Below, piece by piece: positions 1 to 5,481 of a DNA stretch of 5,481 nucleotides (its first letter is position 1; each line of letters starts with the position of its first letter). The translations under genes were made by a program, and so were the position numbers. A model generated the notes under the pieces. That model saw only the letters and a list, made by a program, of their open reading frames with translations, ran no database searches and was not told the DNA's origin. Source of the DNA: Cytophagales bacterium (GTDB taxonomy: Bacteria; Bacteroidota; Bacteroidia; Cytophagales; Cyclobacteriaceae); assembly GCA_029262935.1 (NCBI GenBank), contig JAJCYK010000629.1, forward strand, positions 1 to 5,481, read 5' to 3'.

Positions 1-1
1 T

Positions 2-661
2 ATCGCAAAAGTCCAGACATTATTAGAGCAAGTAGTGCAAGTAGGCACCGCTTCTAATATTAAAGGCAGTGACTACAAAATCGCAGGTAAGACGGGTACA
101 GCTCAAAAAGTAAAGGTGGGCGGCGGCTATGAGAAAGCTTACTACACGTCCTTTGCGGGTTATTTTCCTGCCTCAAATCCGAAGTACAGCTGTATTGTAA
201 TTATTGACAAACCGAAAGGTTATAACCAGTATGGTAGTGATGTTGCTGCCCCTGTCTTCAAGGAAATCGCCGATAACATTTATAGCCGGGACACCGATAT
301 GCACAAATTATTCACTGAGCAAGTAAATCGTGAAGTTGGGGTATTTCCCGTGATTAAATCAGGCATGTTGAGTGACTTACAACTTATTTGCAATGAGTTA
401 GGGGTGTCTAACCATTCCGGTACCGATGCAGATTGGGTGCTCTCCAAAAGAAATTATAATTCAGTGAAATGGGTTGAAAATGACATTGCACCTCAGCAAA
501 TGCCAAATGTAATGGGTATGACCTTGAGAGATGCCTTACCACTTTTAGAAAATCAAGGAGTAAAAGTAAGTTATCAAGGGAAGGGCCGAGTTTTGAAGCA
601 ATCAATAAATAAGGGTGCTCCAGTCAAAGAAGGCACCAAGATTTCATTAGTACTAGGGTAG
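2..661 (+). CDS. ftsI: FtsI, class B penicillin-binding protein (septal transpeptidase), 3' part only
   Basis: This is a D,D-transpeptidase that crosslinks septal peptidoglycan on the outer face of the inner membrane, as partner of FtsW. The 5' part, with the membrane anchor and the SxxK and SxN motifs, lies left of the window. The frame is open from base 2, giving 219 visible residues. The third active-site motif is seen as AGKTGTAQ, with KTGT at 89-100, followed by the usual end of the domain (FAGYFPASNPKYSC, then a VIIDKP strand and a VAAPVFKEIA helix). After a linker, a PASTA domain spans about 494-658, starting at MPNVMGMTLRDALPLLENQG and including a QSINKGAPVKEG segment. A PASTA tail on the division PBP is usual in Bacteroidota and in SpoVD/PBP2x-type proteins, but not in E. 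coli FtsI. The TAG stop overlaps the GTG of murE by one base. A generic or elongation-type PBP is less likely given the PASTA tail and the murE neighbour. Confidence 0.93.
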   Translation: MAKVQTLLEQVVQVGTASNIKGSDYKIAGKTGTAQKVKVGGGYEKAYYTSFAGYFPASNPKYSCIVIIDKPKGYNQYGSDVAAPVFKEIADNIYSRDTDMHKLFTEQVNREVGVFPVIKSGMLSDLQLICNELGVSNHSGTDADWVLSKRNYNSVKWVENDIAPQQMPNVMGMTLRDALPLLENQGVKVSYQGKGRVLKQSINKGAPVKEGTKISLVLG

Positions 662-663
662 TG
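659..663 (+). promoter_or_regulatory. ftsI/murE stop-start overlap (TAGTG)
   Basis: The TAG stop of ftsI (659-661) shares its last G with the GTG start of murE (661-663). No clear Shine-Dalgarno sequence precedes the GTG, so terminating ribosomes probably restart here. Coupling is inferred from the geometry only. Confidence 0.6.
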
Positions 664-2136
664 GCAGTATTAAAAGACATATTATATAAGGTATCATTAC
701 AGTCGGTGTCAGGGGACACGGATAAGCAGGTGTCTGGTGTTTTCATGGACTCCAGAGAAGTGCAACCAGAAGCGCTATTCGTGGCGGTGATCGGTACCCA
801 AGTCGATGGGCACGACTATATAAGTAAAGCTACGGATTTGGGAGCTACCAGTGTTATTTGTGAACGACTGCCCCAGGATCTGAGGGATGGTGTTACCTAT
901 GTAACTGTAGAACAAAGCATAATAGCCCTAGGGATCGTGGCAGCAAATTTCTTTCAACACCCTTCCCAGAAGTTAGCACTGGTAGCGGTTACTGGAACCA
1001 ATGGCAAAACCACCACAGCTACCTTACTCTTTCAGTTGTTTAGAGATTTGGGCTACAATGTAGGTCTAATTTCTACGGTAAATAACAGAATAAATGAGGT
1101 GGAAATCACAGCTACCCACACGACTCCAAATGCTTTAAAAATCAATGAGCTTCTGCAAGATATGGTGACTCAAGGATGTACCCATTGCTTTATGGAAGCC
1201 AGTAGTCACGCTATTGAACAGGAGCGCGTGGCCGGGTTACAATTTAGAGGGGCGGTATTTACAAACCTTTCGCACGATCATTTGGATTACCACATCACCT
1301 TCGATCATTATATTAAGGCTAAGAAGAAACTGTTCGATCGCCTGCAATCACGAGCTTTTGCATTAACCAATGTTGATGACAAAAGAGGGCAGATCATGCT
1401 TCAAAATACCTCGGCACAAAAGCTAAGTTATGGTATTAAAAGAATGGCAGATTTTAAGGCAAAGATTTTGACAAACAGCATCAAAGGATTGGAGCTTGAA
1501 ATTGATCAAAAGATTGTTTGGTTCAAGCTAATAGGGGAGTTTAACGCCTATAACTTGTTGGCGGCCTATGCAGTAGGGTTATCATTAGGAGAAGAAGCAG
1601 AGGAATTACTAACAAGACTTTCCAATATAGATGCCGCTCCAGGCAGGTTTGAGCGAGTTCCATCCGGCTCTGATATCACGGCCATTGTGGATTACGCCCA
1701 TACTCCTGATGCCTTAGACAAGGTATTAAGTACCATTAAAGAATTTCGCAGCGGCCAGGAACAACTGATAACAGTGGTTGGATGTGGTGGAAATAGAGAT
1801 AAAGACAAAAGGCCTTTAATGGCTACTATAGCATGTAAGTATAGTGACAAAGTAATCCTGACTTCGGACAACCCCAGAGACGAGTCGCCTGAAGATATCT
1901 TACAAGACATGCAAACGGGAGTGGGCCCTTCTCACCAAAGAAAAGTGTTGACAATTGCAGATAGGAAAGAGGCCATCAAAACCGCCTGCAGTTTAAGCGC
2001 AGACCAAGACATTATCCTGGTGGCTGGCAAGGGCCATGAATCATATCAGGAAATAAAAGGTATACGTCATGAATTTAATGACAAGATCGTATTAACGGAA
2101 ATGTTAGAATTAGTAAAAGGGAGAGGACACCAATAG
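661..2136 (+). CDS. murE: MurE, UDP-MurNAc-L-Ala-D-Glu:meso-diaminopimelate ligase
   Basis: This cytoplasmic ATP-dependent Mur ligase adds the third stem-peptide residue. It has 491 residues, close to the 495 of E. coli MurE. The N-terminal UDP-binding domain shows DSREV (30-34), LFVAVIGTQVDGH (39-51) and a GATSV segment. The central ATPase domain has the P-loop TGTNGKTTT (111-119), TTPNAL (154-159), EASSHA (179-184) and the HDHLDYH block (205-211). K221 in YIKAKKKLF fits the lysine that is carbamylated in the family. The C-terminal domain has APGRFE (326-331), DYAHTPDAL (344-352), GCGGNRDKDKRP (374-385), DNPR (403-406) and GKGHE (456-460). DNPR is the signature of meso-DAP-specific enzymes; lysine-adding MurE enzymes differ there. 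The GTG start is chosen because the family's N-terminal LKDIL segment follows directly and the codon overlaps the ftsI stop. No expected motif is missing. Confidence 0.97.
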   Translation: MAVLKDILYKVSLQSVSGDTDKQVSGVFMDSREVQPEALFVAVIGTQVDGHDYISKATDLGATSVICERLPQDLRDGVTYVTVEQSIIALGIVAANFFQHPSQKLALVAVTGTNGKTTTATLLFQLFRDLGYNVGLISTVNNRINEVEITATHTTPNALKINELLQDMVTQGCTHCFMEASSHAIEQERVAGLQFRGAVFTNLSHDHLDYHITFDHYIKAKKKLFDRLQSRAFALTNVDDKRGQIMLQNTSAQKLSYGIKRMADFKAKILTNSIKGLELEIDQKIVWFKLIGEFNAYNLLAAYAVGLSLGEEAEELLTRLSNIDAAPGRFERVPSGSDITAIVDYAHTPDALDKVLSTIKEFRSGQEQLITVVGCGGNRDKDKRPLMATIACKYSDKVILTSDNPRDESPEDILQDMQTGVGPSHQRKVLTIADRKEAIKTACSLSADQDIILVAGKGHESYQEIKGIRHEFNDKIVLTEMLELVKGRGHQ

Positions 2137-2170
2137 TGCGTGTGCTATTTTTTAATTACGAGTAACGGGT
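2137..2170 (+). other. murE-mraY intergenic gap with weak hairpin and T-run
   Basis: This 34-bp gap is the only space between genes in the window. Bases 2132-2136 (AATAG, overlapping the murE stop) can pair with 2145-2149 (CTATT), and G-U pairs could extend the stem slightly. A run of six T follows at 2148-2153. The stem is short and AT-rich, so it is at best a weak attenuator or an RNA-processing site. The 17 bases before the mraY ATG contain no good Shine-Dalgarno match. In E. coli-type clusters murF sits here; no trace of it is seen. Confidence 0.35.
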
Positions 2171-3385
2171 ATGTTGTATTACTTATTTGATTTTTTAGAT
2201 CAGCAGTATGATTTGATTGGAGCTGGAGTATTTAGGTACATCAGCTTCAGAGCGGGTATGGCAACTATTATGTCCCTCCTAATTACTATTGTTTTAGGCA
2301 AAAGGCTCATTAATTATTTGAGAAAGCAGCAAGTGGGAGAAACGGTGAGAGAATTAGGGTTGGATGGACAGGTAGAAAAAGAAGGTACGCCTACTATGGG
2401 GGGTATCATTATCATTGCTGCCATTCTATTACCCACCTTATTGTTTGCTCAAATAAACAATGTATACATCATTTTGGTCCTGGTGGCGCTGGTTTGGATG
2501 GGCATTGTCGGTTTTATTGACGACTACATTAAGGTATTTAAAAAGGACAAAGGAGGGCTAAAAGGAAAATTTAAGATTGCCGGCCAAATTAGTCTCGGTT
2601 TGTTTGTAGGTATCATGTTATACTTTCACCCAGGAGTAGTTGTCAGAGAGTTTGACTCTCCTGTTACGATAGATCAAGGTGTAAGTGAAACACCAATTAA
2701 CTTTAGCGATACAAAATCCACAAAAACTACCATCCCTTTTGTAAAGAATAATGAGTTTGACTATAAGATTCTGGTGAGTTGGTTTGATAAAGACCTGACC
2801 TGGATTGTGTATGTACTTCTAGTCATCATGGTGATCATAGGGGTTTCTAATGGGGCTAATATTACTGATGGCATTGATGGATTAGCGGCGGGAACATCCG
2901 CTATTGTGGCACTGGCTTTGGGGATTTTTGCTTACCTCTCTGGGAATGTCATATGGTCCGAATATTTGAACATAATGTACATTCCAAATTCCGGGGAATT
3001 GGTGATCTTTTGTACGGCATTTGTGGGAGCGGCTATTGGCTTTTTGTGGTATAATAGTTTTCCAGCACAAGTATTTATGGGTGATACCGGGAGTTTGACC
3101 TTAGGAGGTATAATAGCCGTATTGGCCTTAGCGTTGCGCAAGGAATTGTTAGTACCTGTTTTATGCGGCATCTTTTTTATTGAGAGCTTATCCGTAATGA
3201 TTCAGGTATCTTATTTCAAGTATACCAGAAAGAAATATGGAGAGGGTAGACGAATATTCAAAATGGCCCCTCTTCATCACCATTATCAAAAAGAGGGATA
3301 TCATGAGTCCAAGATTACGACACGGTTTTGGCTTATAGGGGTTTTGCTGGCGGTATTTTCATTGGCTACTTTAAAGTTGAGATAG
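2171..3385 (+). CDS. mraY: MraY, phospho-MurNAc-pentapeptide transferase (lipid I synthase)
   Basis: This integral inner-membrane enzyme transfers phospho-MurNAc-pentapeptide from UDP to undecaprenyl phosphate, giving lipid I. The start [10 protein letters not shown] is typical of the family. Catalytic motifs are present: TPTMGG (73-78), the DDY pair D117/D118, [15 protein letters not shown] (227-241), MGDTGSL with D305 (303-309), and the MAPLHHHY histidine block with H369-H371. About ten hydrophobic segments can be picked out, near residues 25-45, 75-95, 98-118, 135-152, 208-226, 238-257, 277-293, 310-323, 326-347 and 384-402. At 404 residues it is longer than the 360 of E. coli. Most of the excess lies in a hydrophilic loop at about 153-207, which carries a [10 protein letters not shown] segment and NNEFDY, a Bacteroidota trait. 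A smaller insertion (KKYGEGR, 354-360) precedes the histidine block. WecA-type relatives are excluded by the HHH block and the context. Confidence 0.97.
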   Translation: MLYYLFDFLDQQYDLIGAGVFRYISFRAGMATIMSLLITIVLGKRLINYLRKQQVGETVRELGLDGQVEKEGTPTMGGIIIIAAILLPTLLFAQINNVYIILVLVALVWMGIVGFIDDYIKVFKKDKGGLKGKFKIAGQISLGLFVGIMLYFHPGVVVREFDSPVTIDQGVSETPINFSDTKSTKTTIPFVKNNEFDYKILVSWFDKDLTWIVYVLLVIMVIIGVSNGANITDGIDGLAAGTSAIVALALGIFAYLSGNVIWSEYLNIMYIPNSGELVIFCTAFVGAAIGFLWYNSFPAQVFMGDTGSLTLGGIIAVLALALRKELLVPVLCGIFFIESLSVMIQVSYFKYTRKKYGEGRRIFKMAPLHHHYQKEGYHESKITTRFWLIGVLLAVFSLATLKLR

Positions 3386-3388
3386 ATG
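3383..3388 (+). promoter_or_regulatory. mraY/murD abutting stop and start (TAGATG)
   Basis: The TAG stop of mraY is followed with no spacer by the ATG of murD. There is no strong Shine-Dalgarno sequence upstream (TTGAGATAG at best), so murD translation probably depends on ribosomes finishing mraY. This is inferred from spacing. Confidence 0.55.
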
Positions 3389-4762
3389 AAGGATCGTATT
3401 GTAATATTAGGCGCGGGAGAAAGTGGTACGGGGGCAGCCTTGTTAGCCAAGCATCACGGTATTGAGGTGTTTGTTTCCGATCATGGTAAAATTACTGATA
3501 CCTATCAAGCGGTATTGGAAAGTGAGGGAATCCCATTCGAACAAGGCGGTCATTCAAAAGACCTGCTCGACGGCACAGTGGAAGTCATTAAAAGCCCTGG
3601 TATTCCTGATCAAGCACCCATCGTACAAAGGTTCTTGGCTGCGGGTATTCCCGTTATTTCAGAATTGGAATTTGCTATTCGATATACCAAGGCTAAAATT
3701 ATTGCCATCACCGGTACGAACGGAAAAACCACCACTACTTTACTAGTTCATCATATTTTAAAATCTGCTGGTTACAAAGTCGGCATCGCCGGAAACATAG
3801 GGCATAGTTTGGCCCAACAGGTGATTGATGACCACTACGACTATTATGTAGTGGAGGTAAGTAGCTTCCAACTAGACGGTATGTTCAAATTTAAGGCAGA
3901 CATTGCGGTCTTACTTAATATTACCAAGGACCACTTGAATCGCTATGATCATGATTTTGATGCCTATATCGCGTCGAAGTTCCGGATCACACAAAACATG
4001 ACCAATCAGGACAGCTTCATTTATTTTGCAGATGACGAAGTCCTTTCCTCCGAACTTGGTCGCCAGCAGTTGGAGGCCGTAAAGTTTGCCATCTCTTTGG
4101 TTCAACATCAAAATCCTGGGGCTTATGTACAGGGCGAAGGCCTGCATTTCAACTTGAGTGTACCCTCAGAAGGCTCCTTTGAAATTGCCATTGACAAGTT
4201 AACGTTGCAAGGACCCCATAATATGGTTAACGCCATGGCGGCATCTCTAGCGGCTTTATTATGCGAAGTGCCATTAGATCAATTGGTGCAAGCCTTGGGA
4301 ACGTTTAAAAACATTGCTCACAGGTTGGAATACGTGGGAGAAATAGATGGTGCTACTTACATAAATGACTCAAAGGCCACCAATGTAGATGCTGTGTTTT
4401 ATGCTTTGCAAAGCTTTGAAAAGCCCCTGGTTTGGATTGCAGGAGGGGTAGATAAAGGCAACAATTACGAGCTTATTGAATCATTAGTGCTTCAAAAAGT
4501 CAAAGCCTTGATTTGTATGGGGACAGATAACGCCCCTTTACTTAAAGCGTTTGAAGGTGTCGTGCCGATTGTAAAAGAGGAGACCAGTATGGAGGGAGCC
4601 ATCGAAACCGCCAGACAGCTGGCGGAGTACGGGGATGTTGTGTTATTATCTCCGGCGTGTGCAAGTTTTGACTTGTTCAAGAACTACCAGGATCGGGGAG
4701 ATCAATTTAAGCAGGTAGTAGCGTATAAAAAAAAAGTAAAAGTAAATAAAGTGTTAGCGTGA
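3386..4762 (+). CDS. murD: MurD, UDP-MurNAc-L-Ala:D-glutamate ligase
   Basis: This cytoplasmic ATP-dependent ligase adds D-Glu to UDP-MurNAc-L-Ala, the step before MurE. It has 458 residues, against 438 in E. coli. The N-terminal Rossmann-like UDP-binding domain opens with VILGAGESGTGAA (6-18), which fixes the start, and includes KSPGIP (69-74). The central domain has the P-loop TGTNGKTTTT (109-118), GNIG (136-139), EVSSFQLD (157-164), NITKDHLNRY (178-187) and K198 in YIASKFRI, the expected carbamylated lysine. GPHNMVNAMAA (276-286), AHRLE (311-315) and NDSKATNVDA (327-336) mark the hinge and the ATP-binding C-terminal domain. That domain also has GGVDKG (353-358) and LSPACASFDLFKNYQDRG (421-438). 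The C terminus ends in a lysine-rich tail (YKKKVKVNK) encoded partly by a run of nine A. MurC, MurE and MurF are ruled out by the GAGESG start and the SPACASFD block. Confidence 0.97.
   Translation: MKDRIVILGAGESGTGAALLAKHHGIEVFVSDHGKITDTYQAVLESEGIPFEQGGHSKDLLDGTVEVIKSPGIPDQAPIVQRFLAAGIPVISELEFAIRYTKAKIIAITGTNGKTTTTLLVHHILKSAGYKVGIAGNIGHSLAQQVIDDHYDYYVVEVSSFQLDGMFKFKADIAVLLNITKDHLNRYDHDFDAYIASKFRITQNMTNQDSFIYFADDEVLSSELGRQQLEAVKFAISLVQHQNPGAYVQGEGLHFNLSVPSEGSFEIAIDKLTLQGPHNMVNAMAASLAALLCEVPLDQLVQALGTFKNIAHRLEYVGEIDGATYINDSKATNVDAVFYALQSFEKPLVWIAGGVDKGNNYELIESLVLQKVKALICMGTDNAPLLKAFEGVVPIVKEETSMEGAIETARQLAEYGDVVLLSPACASFDLFKNYQDRGDQFKQVVAYKKKVKVNKVLA
4727..4735 (+). repeat. A9 homopolymer in the 3' end of murD
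   Basis: Nine consecutive A encode three Lys codons nine codons before the murD stop. A one-base gain or loss would give a stop within a few codons (after KKKSKSK, or directly after KKK), so slippage would trim only the basic tail and detach the murD stop from the ftsW start. The A-rich stretch continuing to about 4750 also fits the A-rich leaders seen before Bacteroidota start codons. Confidence 0.6.
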
Positions 4763-4764
4763 TG
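4759..4764 (+). promoter_or_regulatory. murD/ftsW stop-start overlap (GTGATG)
   Basis: The murD stop TGA (4760-4762) shares its A with the ATG of ftsW (4762-4764). An in-frame GTG at 4759 could also act as the start. No Shine-Dalgarno motif is visible; the upstream 30 bases are A-rich. Translational coupling is likely from the geometry. Confidence 0.6.
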
Positions 4765-5481
4765 ATTAAGGCCTGGACTCAAAAACATATGCACGGCGAT
4801 CCCATAATATGGATGGTGGTATTGCTGCTCTCTTTCCTCAGTATCTTGGTAGTATATAGTGCCACGGGTACCCTGGCTTATAAAATGATGGATGGTAATA
4901 CTGAGCACTACCTCGTAAAACACAGTGGATTGGTACTACTTAGCCTAGGAGCGATGTGGGTGGCCCATAAAATGGACTATCGATATTATTCAAAACTTTC
5001 CAGATTGGCCTTATGGGTTTCTGTACCCTTACTAATTATAACTTGGAAATACGGTGTGAATATTAATGAGGCTTCCCGCTGGATTACCATTCCTCTGATC
5101 AACCAGCCTTTTCAACCTTCGGATTTGGCGAAACTGGCATTAATCGCAAACCTAGCCAGCATGCTATCCAAAAGGCAACAAAATATTGCAGATTTTAAAG
5201 AGTCCTTTATACCCATGGTCTTATGGTGTGGGGTGATCTGCGGATTGATAGCCATGACGGATTTTTCATCCGGAGCGCTGTTATTCTTAACCTGTCTGTT
5301 AGTCATGTTTATCGGACGGGTTCCAATAAAATATTTATTAATGTTAGTAATAGTGGGTGCCCTGGCAGGAAGCCTAGCTGTACAATTTGGCCAACGCGGA
5401 GAAACAGTTGTATCTAGAGTGGAACACTTTTTCAGTAGCGAGGAGATACCATTCCAAGCCGAACAATCCTATATAGCCATT
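4762..5481 (+). CDS. ftsW: FtsW, SEDS-family septal peptidoglycan polymerase, 5' part only
   Basis: This multi-pass inner-membrane glycosyltransferase polymerises lipid II at the septum with FtsI as partner. The frame stays open for 240 codons to the last base of the window, so the gene continues beyond it. Hydrophobic segments are seen near residues 14-34, 53-69, 82-95, 121-136, 149-166, 170-186 and 188-208. Family signatures are YSATGTLAY (32-40), ASRWITIP (104-111), QPFQPSDLAKLALI (115-128, with Asp where most homologues have Glu), TDFSSGALLF (166-175) and QAEQSYIAI at the cut end (232-240). ATG 4762 is chosen because it overlaps the murD stop and leaves a short hydrophilic head before the first membrane segment; M10 at 4789 is a weaker alternative. 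RodA is the main alternative, but the position after murD in a dcw cluster favours FtsW. The loop expected to carry the catalytic Asp looks short. Confidence 0.93.
   Translation, partial: MIKAWTQKHMHGDPIIWMVVLLLSFLSILVVYSATGTLAYKMMDGNTEHYLVKHSGLVLLSLGAMWVAHKMDYRYYSKLSRLALWVSVPLLIITWKYGVNINEASRWITIPLINQPFQPSDLAKLALIANLASMLSKRQQNIADFKESFIPMVLWCGVICGLIAMTDFSSGALLFLTCLLVMFIGRVPIKYLLMLVIVGALAGSLAVQFGQRGETVVSRVEHFFSSEEIPFQAEQSYIAI

Noticed and set aside
3050..3055. TATAAT within mraY as a possible internal promoter for murD.
   Set aside because: It falls in the codons for WYNS of the conserved FLWYNS block, there is no matching -35, and it is not the -7 TAnnTTTG type expected in Bacteroidota.
3103..3114. 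AGGAGGT followed by TATAAT inside mraY, resembling a Shine-Dalgarno site and a -10 box.
   Set aside because: These bases are ordinary codons of the conserved LGGIIA segment of MraY. No start codon or reading frame follows at the right distance, and Bacteroidota use a different promoter consensus.
2932..3171. Reverse-strand open frame opposite mraY.
   Set aside because: It is a shadow of mraY: the + strand is a full-length conserved enzyme here, and the antisense translation has no recognisable motif or start context.
991..3737. Similar DNA around the P-loops of murE (about 991-1017) and murD (about 3709-3735), as a possible direct repeat.
   Set aside because: The likeness reflects the shared Mur ligase ATP-binding motif (TGTNGKTTT) in paralogous families, not a recent duplication or recombination repeat.
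4702..4923. Reverse-strand open frame across the murD-ftsW junction.
   Set aside because: It overlaps two well-supported genes on the + strand, is short, and has no family features.
5223..5417. Short + strand frame inside the distal part of the window.
   Set aside because: It lies in another frame within ftsW, whose translation shows conserved SEDS motifs throughout this span.

Overview
The window is an internal piece of a division and cell wall (dcw) gene cluster. All five genes lie on the + strand and are packed end to end. Protein style points to the phylum Bacteroidota (Cytophaga/Flexibacter-type relatives are plausible, but I cannot fix a genus). The evidence is an FtsI with a C-terminal PASTA domain, a long MraY carrying the Bacteroidota-type enlarged loop ([10 protein letters not shown]...NNEFDY), no murF between murE and mraY, and start sites without Shine-Dalgarno sequences. 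Base composition looks moderate and even throughout (by eye, not counted), with no sign of foreign DNA.

Layout: (1) 2-661, the 3' part of ftsI, a class B penicillin-binding protein, with the KTG box of the transpeptidase domain and a terminal PASTA domain. (2) 661-2136, murE, overlapping ftsI by one base. (3) 2137-2170, a 34-bp gap, the only real intergenic space in the window. (4) 2171-3385, mraY. (5) 3386-4762, murD, starting on the base after the mraY stop. (6) 4762-5481, the 5' part of ftsW, overlapping murD by one base and running off the right edge. No stretch over 300 bases lacks a gene.

Together the genes encode consecutive steps of septal peptidoglycan synthesis. MurD adds D-Glu to UDP-MurNAc-L-Ala, and MurE adds the third residue (meso-diaminopimelate, judging from its DNPR motif). 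MurF, which must be encoded elsewhere, would complete the pentapeptide. MraY transfers the product to undecaprenyl phosphate to make lipid I. FtsW polymerises lipid II and FtsI crosslinks it at the septum. The gene spacing implies one polycistronic transcript with translational coupling at three of the four junctions.

I found no undescribed system, mobile element, RNA gene or CRISPR array. The points worth a second look are fine structure: the enlarged MraY loop, a shortened FtsW loop where the SEDS catalytic Asp is expected, a possible degenerate second PASTA-like unit in FtsI, an A9 tract at the end of murD, and a weak hairpin at the only gap.
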